Positions 37,622-44,905 of a stretch of DNA of 64,000 bases are shown here, piece after piece. This DNA is from a bacterium (lineage in GTDB: Bacteria > Cyanobacteriota > Vampirovibrionia > Gastranaerophilales > Gastranaerophilaceae). Numbering within the stretch: the first letter of the stretch is position 1; the number at the start of each line of letters is the position of its first letter. The DNA lies in contig JAFQLC010000018.1 of assembly GCA_017396695.1 (NCBI GenBank), positions 62,001 to 126,000 on the forward strand. Reading direction: 5' to 3'. Both the position numbers and the translations under genes were made by a program. The notes beneath the pieces were generated by a model. The model searched no databases. It had not been told where the DNA came from and saw only the letters and a program-made list of their open reading frames with translations.

Positions 37622-37647
37622 AACGAGGGCATTCGCCCTCGTTTTTT
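37622..37647 (+). terminator. dnaK terminator
   Basis: AACGAGGGC pairs with GCCCTCGTT over 9 bp around a 4-nt loop and is followed by a T-run. It lies 23 nt after the dnaK stop. Confidence 0.93.
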
Positions 37648-37666
37648 ATGTAATTTTATTTCGCCT

Positions 37667-37714
37667 GAAAATTTTTGCAAAAAACAAATTTTGCTAAAAA
37701 TTTTCCTCGCTCGT
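37667..37714. repeat. 48-bp hairpin repeat, copy 1
   Basis: Identical to 37901-37948. Its first 39 bp form an inverted repeat: GAAAATTTTTGC against GCTAAAAATTTTC with one bulged base. It ends CCTCGCTCGT. Confidence 0.85.
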
Positions 37715-37785
37715 ACGTAATCTAGTGTCGAAATGTCGAAAATTCATCATTTCCGCCATTTCTCACCTTTTATAGACTCGCTCGC

Positions 37786-37816
37786 TTAAATCTAGTGCAT
37801 CGCACTACGATTTTAA
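37786..37816. repeat. Palindromic module, copy 2
   Basis: TTAAATCTAGTGC and GCACTACGATTTTAA flank a short centre. It corresponds to 27564-27596 with small differences. Confidence 0.75.
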
Positions 37817-37829
37817 CTTTCGCCTATAA

Positions 37830-37901
37830 GGTACGGTTTCGCACAAGCATGCCAAACTCCTCATTTGCCATGCTTGTGCTCACACACCAAAGACTCGCTC
37901 G
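37830..37901 (+). repeat. Dispersed 72-bp element, copy C
   Basis: Differs from copy B at six positions. Here the inverted arms are perfect: GCACAAGCATG and CATGCTTGTGC, 11 bp, around the conserved centre. The changes in copy B break two of these pairs. Confidence 0.82.
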
Positions 37902-37948
37902 AAAATTTTTGCAAAAAACAAATTTTGCTAAAAATTTTCCTCGCTCGT
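37901..37948. repeat. 48-bp hairpin repeat, copy 2
   Basis: Exact second copy of 37667-37714, directly joined to the end of the 72-bp element, 234 bp from copy 1. Confidence 0.85.
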
Positions 37949-38029
37949 GTTAATTTATGTGTATTTCTTGCCTTTCCTCGTTTACATATAATATAATTTT
38001 ATTAAATTAGAGTTATAGTAGGGATATTT

Positions 38030-39160
38030 GTGCCTAAACTTTTGGAAAAGGTAAATAAAAAGAATAAAAGTTGCTCATATTTTTATTGGTTTGAGCAAAA
38101 ATTTACTTCGCTTGTTCAAGAATTTTTCCAAGATTTTTGGGAACAAACATTCGAAATTAAACTTCTTTCAATAACAAACAATCAAAACATAAAACAAGAT
38201 AAAATTTCATCTGGTGAAACATATTTTGCAAAGCCTGTTGCACATTTAACTAAAAATATAATATACAGACTTAATTCAGGTTTAATTAAAATAATTCTTG
38301 AAGGTTCTTTGGGGGTTAAAAACAAATTTTCAATCTCTAATTTAACTGATTTTGAGATTTATCTTATAGAGCATTTTGTAAATTCATTGAATGGTGAAAT
38401 AACAAAAATTTTGCGTTCACCTCAAACTATTCAAAAAAGAGAGCTAAAAAGCGAAGAAATTTACAATATTACTTTTGCTTTGATGAATGAAAAACAAATA
38501 TTAACCAAATTTGCAATTTCAATTCCTGCAGTTTTTGTTGAACCAGAGCCCGTTGCCGTTATTTGGAATGAGGCTATTGCTTCTAATTCGATTAGCACAT
38601 ATATGAGAGTTAGGGCTGGTAGCACAAGGCTAATGTTGAATGAAATTAAGGCTTTAGATGTTGATGATATTATACTTTTGGAAAAAAGTCAGATTAATAA
38701 AATGTATGTCGTAAATGGCAATTTTTCATACGAATTCAAAGTAAATCCTGATCCTTCGATTATGTTGGATTTAGACGAAGATGAACACGACACAGGGGGC
38801 GATATAATGAGCGATAAAAATATGTGGGATGATATTCAAATTGAAGTGTCTGCCGAGTTTGACAAAGTGAAAATGTCTCTTGGTGAATTAAAACAAATGA
38901 CAACAGGCATGGTGGTTGACCTCGCAGATGCGTTTAATGATAAAATTTCTTTGCTTGTTGAAGATAAAATTGTTGCCAAAGGTGATTTGGTTATTATAAA
39001 TGATAGATATGGCGTAAGACTTACAGAAATTATCTCAGAACCTGCTCAAGGTGGTTCACCAAAGGCTATGCCTGCCTCTGCACCTGCACCTCATGCAGAG
39101 CCAACTCAAAATGCTGAAGAAGATTTTGATTACTCAGATTTTGAAGATGAAGGGCACTAA
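38030..39160 (+). CDS. FliN/FliM/SctQ-like C-ring protein
   Basis: The 376-aa protein has a C-terminal SpoA (FliN/SctQ) domain at about 264-340 (IQIEVSAEFDKVKMSLGEL, GDLVIINDRYGVRLTEII), followed by an Ala/Pro and acidic tail. A weaker SpoA-like region may lie at about 190-245. In flagella and injectisomes this domain builds the cytosolic ring that docks export substrates. The N-terminus lacks the EIDALL-type CheY-binding motif of FliM, so a switch role is doubtful. The start is GTG at 38030 with AGTAGGG upstream. It heads a four-gene run with fliO, fliP and fliQ (gap of 2 nt to fliO). Whether to call it FliN, FliM or SctQ is open. Confidence 0.78.
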   Translation: MPKLLEKVNKKNKSCSYFYWFEQKFTSLVQEFFQDFWEQTFEIKLLSITNNQNIKQDKISSGETYFAKPVAHLTKNIIYRLNSGLIKIILEGSLGVKNKFSISNLTDFEIYLIEHFVNSLNGEITKILRSPQTIQKRELKSEEIYNITFALMNEKQILTKFAISIPAVFVEPEPVAVIWNEAIASNSISTYMRVRAGSTRLMLNEIKALDVDDIILLEKSQINKMYVVNGNFSYEFKVNPDPSIMLDLDEDEHDTGGDIMSDKNMWDDIQIEVSAEFDKVKMSLGELKQMTTGMVVDLADAFNDKISLLVEDKIVAKGDLVIINDRYGVRLTEIISEPAQGGSPKAMPASAPAPHAEPTQNAEEDFDYSDFEDEGH

Positions 39161-39162
39161 GA

Positions 39163-39552
39163 ATGCTTAAATATCTTATTACATTTTCCGTTTATACTCT
39201 TGCGATGATTGGTGTTATCTTCATTGCTTTTGTAGTGTGGAAAAATTCTTTAAATTTTGGACCTAAAAATAAGCAAAGTTCTATCATAATTGAAGAATCT
39301 TTGAGTTTAAACCCAAGAAAAACTCTTTATGTAATAAGAATTAAAAATGAAAGATTTTTGATTGCTTCAGACATTGATAAAACAACATTTCTAGCGAAAC
39401 TTGAAGGTGATGAAACCATTGCAGATTTTAAAGATGTGAAACAACCTAAAATACAAAATTCTGAAAATATTGCAGAATATACAACAGGTGAAAGTTTTTC
39501 AATGCATAAGCTTTTGAATAAATTGTCTAAAGATACTGAGGGTGAGGAATAA
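39163..39552 (+). CDS. fliO: FliO-like export assembly factor
   Basis: A 129-aa protein with one N-terminal membrane segment (about 4-26, LITFSVYTLAMIGVIFIAFV). It has the short FliO beta domain after it: IIEESLSLNPRKTLYVIRIK and NERFLIASDIDKTTFLAKL. FliO assists assembly of the FliP ring in flagella and is not part of standard injectisomes, so its presence argues for a flagellar-type system. It sits between the C-ring gene and fliP, the order seen in flagellar operons. Confidence 0.82.
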   Translation: MLKYLITFSVYTLAMIGVIFIAFVVWKNSLNFGPKNKQSSIIIEESLSLNPRKTLYVIRIKNERFLIASDIDKTTFLAKLEGDETIADFKDVKQPKIQNSENIAEYTTGESFSMHKLLNKLSKDTEGEE

Positions 39553-39553
39553 A

Positions 39554-40195
39554 ATGGAAACAGTTTTAAAAGATTTAAATCCCGTTCTTCAGTTATTAAT
39601 TGTGATGGCGACATTCAGCCTCATACCTTTTATTTTTGTGTGTCTAACACCATTTTTAAGGTATGTGATTGTGTTTAGTATGTTCAAAACTGCAATTGGT
39701 ACTCAAACTGTGCCTCCTGCAATGGTTTTGATTGGGCTTTCTATCATTCTTACTTTTTATTCTATGGCGCCTGTGTTTGACCAAATGTATAAGGCAGGTT
39801 CTGTGCCTTATCAAAAAAATGGAGATATGGTGCTTGCAATTCAAGAGGGTTCAAAGCCTCTGAAAGAATTTATGCTTAAAAATACACGGGAAGCTGACCT
39901 TGCGTTTTTTGTTGAAAAAGCGCGTGGCAAAGCACCGAACACGCCTGAAGAGTTAACTTTATGGGAAGTGGCTCCTGCGTTTATTATAAGCGAACTTAAA
40001 ACTGCGTTTGAAATTGGGTTTATAATATACATACCATTTATTGTGTTAGACCTTGTTGTTGCGAACATTTTGCTGGCACTCGGTATGTTTATGCTTTCTC
40101 CAACGATTATTTCTCTGCCTTTTAAACTGTTGATATTTATTGCGGTAGATGGTTGGAGCTTGATTGTTAAAGGTCTTGTGGAGAGTTTTAACTGA
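39554..40195 (+). CDS. fliP: FliP/SctR-family export gate protein
   Basis: A 213-aa integral membrane protein of the type III export gate. Family blocks are clear: FLRYVIVFSMFKTAIGTQ, PPAMVLIGLSIILTFYSMAP, FIISELKTAFEIGFIIYIPF and ISLPFKLLIFIAVDGW. No cleavable signal peptide precedes the first segment, unlike many flagellar FliP and like SctR. I start at 39554, with GAGGAAT before the ATG. The stop overlaps the fliQ start by 1 nt (TGATG), so translation is coupled. FliR, FlhB and FlhA are not in the window. Confidence 0.93.
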   Translation: METVLKDLNPVLQLLIVMATFSLIPFIFVCLTPFLRYVIVFSMFKTAIGTQTVPPAMVLIGLSIILTFYSMAPVFDQMYKAGSVPYQKNGDMVLAIQEGSKPLKEFMLKNTREADLAFFVEKARGKAPNTPEELTLWEVAPAFIISELKTAFEIGFIIYIPFIVLDLVVANILLALGMFMLSPTIISLPFKLLIFIAVDGWSLIVKGLVESFN

Positions 40196-40686
40196 TGGAA
40201 GTTTTAATGGAATATTTGGCAAAAGGCTTTGTTGTCATGTTAATGGTTTCTCTCCCTTGTGTGCTTGTTGCTGCAAGCATTGGTCTTGTTGTTGGTATTT
40301 TGCAAGCTGTAACCCAAGTTCAAGAACAAACAATTGCTGCTGCACCTAAGATTTTGTGCGTGTTTTTAACAATCATTATTCTTGGTGGGTGGTACACAAA
40401 AACTTTAACAGACTTTTTAATTGAAGGAACAGGAATTGCGTTTAATGTTGTTCCGAAATCTGAAAATTATGTTCTTCCTCCTGATTATTTTAAACATACA
40501 AAACCTTTCATAAAAGAATTTTATGCAGGCCCTGGGGCATTAGAAGGTAAAATTAAAAGTTCTCCTCCGCATCCATCTGAAGTTTCTAAAACTGGCGAAT
40601 TTCACTCTGGCGGGCCAGCTTATGAGCCAGGGGGAGCTAATTTGCTTGAGAGAATGCAGATGAACAAAAACAGGCAAGGGAAATAA
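40195..40686 (+). CDS. fliQ: FliQ/SctS-family export gate protein with long C-terminal tail
   Basis: The first 85 residues are a standard FliQ: two membrane hairpin helices with LVAASIGLVVGILQAVTQVQ and EQTIAAAPKILCVFLTIIIL. FliQ and SctS are normally about 85-90 aa; this protein is 163 aa, with about 78 extra residues of polar Pro/Gly/Lys-rich sequence (PKSENYVLPPDYFKH onward). No family was recognised in the tail. A second ATG four codons in is an alternative start. A terminator follows at 40705, so the run ends here without fliR. Confidence 0.9.
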   Translation: MEVLMEYLAKGFVVMLMVSLPCVLVAASIGLVVGILQAVTQVQEQTIAAAPKILCVFLTIIILGGWYTKTLTDFLIEGTGIAFNVVPKSENYVLPPDYFKHTKPFIKEFYAGPGALEGKIKSSPPHPSEVSKTGEFHSGGPAYEPGGANLLERMQMNKNRQGK

Positions 40687-40704
40687 TTTTATATTTAAAA
40701 AATA

Positions 40705-40730
40705 AAAACCCTCAAAATTTTGAGGGTTTT
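40705..40730. terminator. Bidirectional terminator between fliQ and the 80-aa gene
   Basis: A perfect 26-nt palindrome: AAAACCCTCAAAA followed by its exact complement. A-run and T-run flanks allow use in both directions by the two convergent units. Confidence 0.88.
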
Positions 40731-40778
40731 AACCGTTTCTTCGGCTATATATGTTAGGTGTTGTTATGTTGTTTGTTG

Positions 40779-41021
40779 TTATGCTGTAAAATCAAGAGAG
40801 GTTTGTTCCATACCTTCTTTTATTGATTGTGTTCTTTGTTGAGCTTTTGCGTCAAACAATGAACTTGAAGTTTTTAAAATTCCTAAAAATCCTTCGAAGA
40901 AACCGTTTTCTACGATATTTTTCTTTGGTATGTAAGAAATACCGTAAGATGTTTGAACACCAGCTTTAAAGCTTGGCTTGTTGAATTTTATTAAATTGTT
41001 ATTTAGTTTTTGTACTTTCAT
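40779..41021 (-). CDS. Orphan 80-aa protein behind a LexA-like operator
   Basis: The small basic-to-neutral protein starts MKVQKLNNNLIKFNKPSFKA and has a middle section NGFFEGFLGILKTSSSLFDA and an acidic end. It has no signal peptide, transmembrane segment or recognised domain. AAGGAGCAATCC lies before the ATG, an excellent ribosome-binding site. It is monocistronic, with the shared terminator at 40705-40730 and a dedicated promoter. A GAAC-N4-GTTC palindrome lies in its leader at 41056-41069. If that is a LexA site, the product is a candidate DNA-damage-induced factor. Function unknown. Confidence 0.8.
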   Translation of the reverse strand: MKVQKLNNNLIKFNKPSFKAGVQTSYGISYIPKKNIVENGFFEGFLGILKTSSSLFDAKAQQRTQSIKEGMEQTSLDFTA

Positions 41022-41055
41022 TGGATTGCTCCTTTTTCTTTTTTAAAGTGTTGTT

Positions 41056-41108
41056 TGAACACTTGTTCATCACACTTATATTATTACTCCATTAATTTTA
41101 TTTGTCAA
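41056..41108 (-). promoter_or_regulatory. Promoter and LexA-like operator for the 80-aa gene
   Basis: On the minus strand TTGACA (41103-41108) is followed by a TAATAATAT run (41078-41086) at 16-19 nt, then TGAACAAGTGTTCA (41056-41069). That palindrome fits the Gram-positive SOS box core GAAC-RNRY-GTTC at every core position. The operator would sit just downstream of the transcription start. Confidence 0.55.
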
Positions 41109-41210
41109 CCCCCTTTTTTAATTTCTTAAAAACCTTTATTTATAAGGCTTTTTCCGTATGCGACATTATAAAATTAAATAAATGTCTGATGTACACTTAT
41201 TAATTTTTTA

Positions 41211-41235
41211 ATAAAAAAATAGCAAAAATTTGCTA
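41211..41235 (-). terminator. Probable nadA operon terminator
   Basis: On the minus strand TAGCAA and TTGCTA pair around a 4-nt loop and are followed by seven T. The stem is weak and AT-rich, but it is placed 29 nt after the nadA stop. Confidence 0.5.
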
Positions 41236-41263
41236 AAATTTATAAAAAAAATTAAAAAAATTA

Positions 41264-42169
41264 TTATTTTATTTCTAACATGCGACGAATTGGAAGCAAA
41301 GATTTCTCAATAAGTGTATCTTCGACAATAATTTCATTCTCTTCTGTTTCCAAAACATGTAAAATATCTTCTAAATTATTCTTTTTCATATTAGGGCAAA
41401 CTGCCTTAGGAGTTGCTAAATAGAAATTTTTATCAGGATAATCACGAACAAGTCTTTGCATTACGCCAAGCTCTGTCGCAATAATAAATTCTTTTTCTTT
41501 TGAATTTTTCACATAATTCATAATTTCAGTTGTAGAACCAATAAAATCTGCCACTTCAAGGGATTCTTCGCTACATTCTGGATGCATAAGAATAAGACCA
41601 TTTGGGCATGTTTTTTTAATTTTTTCAAGTTCAGATACTGTTATATCTAAGTGAGTTGGGCAACAACCTGCATATTTAATTACTTTTGTGCCCTTACAAT
41701 TTTTTTCAATCCATCTTCCAAGGTTGGCATCAGGTAAAAATAAAATTTTATCTTTGTTTAGCGCACGTACAACTCGAATTGCATTTGAGCTTGTAACGCA
41801 AACATCACATTCGGCTTTTACTTCTGCGGTTGTATTTATATAGCACACAGTTGTAATCCCTGGGTGTTTTTTCTTAAATTCTATGATTTGTTCTCTGTTT
41901 ACCATATCTGCCATTTGGCAACCTGAGTGAATGTTTGGGAGAAGAACTTTTTTCTCTGGAGACAATGTTTTCGCAGTTTGTGCCATAAAATAAACGCCGG
42001 CAAATACAATAATATCAGCATTTGTTTTAGCTGCTTCTTGGCTTAATTTTAAAGAATCGCCAACAAAATCTGCCACGAAATCAATTTCTGGCTTTTGATA
42101 GCAATGCGCAAGAATTATCGCATTTTTTTCTTTTTTTAGTTTGTTAATCTTCTCTATTAGCGTTTTCAA
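41264..42169 (-). CDS. nadA: Quinolinate synthase NadA
   Basis: NadA condenses iminoaspartate with dihydroxyacetone phosphate to quinolinate, for NAD. It has 301 aa and three pseudo-repeated domains. Motifs are AHCYQKPEIDFVADFVGDSL, YINTTAEVKAECDVCVTSSN (first cluster Cys), LMHPECSEE (second) and KAVCPNMKK (third); these three cysteines hold an oxygen-sensitive [4Fe-4S]. It overlaps the end of nagZ by 26 nt, so it is translated from the same message. nadB and nadC are not in the window; nadD is at 56.8 kb. Confidence 0.95.
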   Translation of the reverse strand: MKTLIEKINKLKKEKNAIILAHCYQKPEIDFVADFVGDSLKLSQEAAKTNADIIVFAGVYFMAQTAKTLSPEKKVLLPNIHSGCQMADMVNREQIIEFKKKHPGITTVCYINTTAEVKAECDVCVTSSNAIRVVRALNKDKILFLPDANLGRWIEKNCKGTKVIKYAGCCPTHLDITVSELEKIKKTCPNGLILMHPECSEESLEVADFIGSTTEIMNYVKNSKEKEFIIATELGVMQRLVRDYPDKNFYLATPKAVCPNMKKNNLEDILHVLETEENEIIVEDTLIEKSLLPIRRMLEIK

Positions 42170-43286
42170 TTTTTTTAAGCTCTTCTTTTGCCTTAATTAT
42201 TTTATCATAAGAAAAAGCAATTCTCTCTTTTGGTATTACTCCATTTTTAACCAAATTGAAAATTATTTCAACAGCATTTTTTGTAACTTCTTTATCATTA
42301 AATAAATTGTTTCCAATTACAATTACATCACATCCTGCCATAATTGCCTTTTCAAGCGCTTCTGAGAAGTTGTAATTATCTCTTATAGCATCCATTTGAA
42401 TATCATCAGTAAAAATTAATCCATCAAAGTTTAATTCTTTAATTAATTTTTTGGTCACAAAATTATATGACATGCTAGCTGGATAATTTTCATCAATATT
42501 TTTATTATATAGGTGTGAAATCATAACACCTTTTGCAATCTTTTCATTTATTAGTGTTTTGTATGGCAAAATTTCTTCTTTAGTATGTGTGTTTGTTATA
42601 TCAACAAAGCCTTGGTGCGTGTCACCTTGAGCGCTTCCGTGCCCTGGGAAGTGTTTTAGAGTTGTTATAATCCCATATTTGTTGTGAGCTAAAATAACTT
42701 CTTTTGCGTGCGCTGAAACAATTTTTGGGTTACTTGAATAACTTCTTTTAAGCCCTGATATAATTTTTGAATTTTTGTTTAAATCAAGATCAACAACAGG
42801 CGCAAAATTTATGTTTATTCCAAGTTGAGACAAAGTTTTTGCCGTTTTTTCAGCTTCAGCTCGTGTGAATTTTAAATCATTTTTTTGCCCTAAAAACCCT
42901 GCACTATATGTCGAAACAACAAAATAACTAGGACTTAGCCTTGAAACAAAACCACCTTCTTGGTCAATTGATATAAACAAAGGAATTTCAGAGATATTTT
43001 GTAAGTCTTCATTTAATTTTTTAAGTTGGTTGAAATTCTGGATATTTTTTTGGAGTTTTGTTTGAGTTTTATCTGCATTTCTTGAGAATAAAATAACCCC
43101 ACCTATGCCTAAATCTTTAATATCTGTGTATATTGGGTTATCTTTTGTGAGCGTACTTCCGTTAAAGCCCACAATTAACATTTGAGCAATTTGTTTTTTT
43201 AAAATCGCATCTTCTGAGGTCTCACTTGCATTCGCTATATTAAAAATCATGCAAAATGAAAGTATTACAAGAAGAATTTTTTTCAT
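42144..43286 (-). CDS. nagZ: Beta-N-acetylhexosaminidase, GH3 (NagZ-like), secreted
   Basis: A 380-aa GH3 enzyme that removes GlcNAc from muropeptides. An N-terminal signal peptide (about 1-20, KKILLVILSFCMIFNIANA) puts it outside the cytosol, unlike enterobacterial NagZ and more like the Gram-positive NagZ. Catalytic-loop motifs are SIDQEGGFVSRL, KHFPGHGSAQGDTHQG (with the His of the acid/base dyad) and the nucleophile Asp in LIFTDDIQMDAI. It starts in an ATGA overlap with the upstream amylase gene and overlaps nadA downstream, so three unrelated functions share one message. Confidence 0.92.
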   Translation of the reverse strand: MKKILLVILSFCMIFNIANASETSEDAILKKQIAQMLIVGFNGSTLTKDNPIYTDIKDLGIGGVILFSRNADKTQTKLQKNIQNFNQLKKLNEDLQNISEIPLFISIDQEGGFVSRLSPSYFVVSTYSAGFLGQKNDLKFTRAEAEKTAKTLSQLGININFAPVVDLDLNKNSKIISGLKRSYSSNPKIVSAHAKEVILAHNKYGIITTLKHFPGHGSAQGDTHQGFVDITNTHTKEEILPYKTLINEKIAKGVMISHLYNKNIDENYPASMSYNFVTKKLIKELNFDGLIFTDDIQMDAIRDNYNFSEALEKAIMAGCDVIVIGNNLFNDKEVTKNAVEIIFNLVKNGVIPKERIAFSYDKIIKAKEELKKIENANRED

Positions 43287-44833
43287 AGTTTTCCTTCTTT
43301 ATTTCTTTTAGAAAATACAAAAACTTGGATTTCGCCTGCTTCAAGTTTTGTTATTATCCTTCTTCTTTTAATTTTTGGTGCGTCAGATGCTTTTATTTTC
43401 AAGAAATAACTTTTTTTGTTTAATTTTGGAACAACAATTTTTGCTTTTATATCATTTTCTTTGTCAAGGTTTATAATTGCTATAACTCTATCTTCCTTAT
43501 ATTTCATCATGTGGGCAAAAACTTTGTCAGAGTTGGTTTTGAGTTTTTTGAATTTGCCTTTTGAGACGATTTCACCTGCGAATTTATTAAACCTTGCTCC
43601 TTCCATAAATGATTGTGAATATTCGTTATCTTCTTTTAGAGGTTGTCTTGAGAAGTTGAATATATCCATTTTCCCCGAATGCAAGAAATAAAAATCATCA
43701 TCCGTGCTTGTTGTTGTTGCTTTTTTGTTTTCAAATTTATAATCGAAGTTGTCGCCAGATGGGAAACCATCTAAAAAGTAACTATTTATTGGAAGGGTTA
43801 AATTAAGCCATAGCACTTGCTCCCAATAATTTTTGGAATTTTTATGAGTTGGGCTAATTTGGTCGTGCGTTGCGAATGTTCCAAGAACTGCTCTTCTTCC
43901 TTCGTATTTTTTCAATATTTTTTCATCAACAGAGAATTTTTTTGCGAATTCTTTTTTTGTTTCGATGTTTGATATTTCGCCTAAGTTAGAGTAAAAACCG
44001 TCAAAACCTGCATCGAGCAATTCTTCAATGCTTGCAAATTTCCCCCAAGGCTTAATTGGATTTTTCCAACTTGCAGAAATTTCAGCAATAAACATAAAAT
44101 TGCTATCTTTTTTTCTCGCATAAGAAATTACATCTTCCCAAAATTCATAAGGTTTAATTCCTGCAACATCTGCCCTAATGCCGTCTGCGCCCATGTTTTG
44201 AACCATATCAACAAAGCTTTTATATGCATTAACAAGCTCAGAATTTACTTGGTTTCTTTCTTCATATATTTTGAAAAGTCTAACATCTGTCCAATCTGAA
44301 GGAATTACAGTATCTTCCTTCTTATTTCTTAAAAATAATGTTGGGCGAGCAAGCGTCAAGTCATAACTTCCGCAAGCAGGGATATCAATAACTACTCTTA
44401 AATTTCTTTTGTGCGCTTCGTCGATAAATAATTTTGCCTCTTCTTCAACGGTTCTTGGGTCGTCTTTATCATCTAAATATGGGCTTATTTCATCGAAGCT
44501 ATCAAGCGCATAAAGCGAGCCTGCGGTTCCAAGAGCTTTTAGTTTTCCAGTTTTGGTTATTGGAAGCAGGTAGATAGTGTTCACTCCTAGGCTTTTAATA
44601 TAGTCGAGTTTTTCAATGGCGTTTATAAAAGTGCCTCGTTTTTCTCCGTATTCTTCCTCAATAATATCGTTTCCATTCAAGTCTTGAGCATTGAATGTTC
44701 GCATATTTATTGTGTAAAAAACCGCTTCTTTTGCGAGGAATTTTTCACGTAAATCATTTGTCCAATGGGTTGAGGCAAAAGACGACTGTTGTATAATTAC
44801 TGTGAATAATAATGCTGATAAAATTTTCTTCAT
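43283..44833 (-). CDS. Secreted GH13 alpha-amylase family protein
   Basis: A 516-aa glycosidase with a signal peptide (about 1-20). The (beta/alpha)8 barrel shows the GH13 triad: D222 in GIRADVAGI, E251 in MFIAEISAS and D324 in ATHDQ. Earlier comes LGVNTIYLLPI and LRVVIDIPACGSYDLT, where the usual DxVxNH of region I is altered (IDIPACGS). A C-terminal beta domain ends it. It should act on alpha-glucans in the periplasm or outside. The altered region I suggests an uncommon subfamily. It heads the operon with nagZ and nadA. The start is an ATG 72 nt from the divergent pgpH gene. Confidence 0.87.
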   Translation of the reverse strand: MKKILSALLFTVIIQQSSFASTHWTNDLREKFLAKEAVFYTINMRTFNAQDLNGNDIIEEEYGEKRGTFINAIEKLDYIKSLGVNTIYLLPITKTGKLKALGTAGSLYALDSFDEISPYLDDKDDPRTVEEEAKLFIDEAHKRNLRVVIDIPACGSYDLTLARPTLFLRNKKEDTVIPSDWTDVRLFKIYEERNQVNSELVNAYKSFVDMVQNMGADGIRADVAGIKPYEFWEDVISYARKKDSNFMFIAEISASWKNPIKPWGKFASIEELLDAGFDGFYSNLGEISNIETKKEFAKKFSVDEKILKKYEGRRAVLGTFATHDQISPTHKNSKNYWEQVLWLNLTLPINSYFLDGFPSGDNFDYKFENKKATTTSTDDDFYFLHSGKMDIFNFSRQPLKEDNEYSQSFMEGARFNKFAGEIVSKGKFKKLKTNSDKVFAHMMKYKEDRVIAIINLDKENDIKAKIVVPKLNKKSYFLKIKASDAPKIKRRRIITKLEAGEIQVFVFSKRNKEGKL

Positions 44834-44905
44834 AGAATTATTATAACTTATTGTTCAACTTAATGTATAATATTAATAAATTTAAATTAACATAGAGGAA
44901 ATATT

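Larger units (their letters stand above)
37648..38029. other. Non-coding stretch: second repeat mosaic
   Basis: About 380 bp without a gene, filled by two exact copies of a 48-bp hairpin repeat, one palindromic module and copy C of the 72-bp element. The segment 37715-37785 is not repeated within the window but includes another GACTCGCTCG. The last 80 bp (37949-38029) are AT-rich leader sequence for the fliN-like gene, with TATAAT-like boxes near 37993. Confidence 0.7.
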
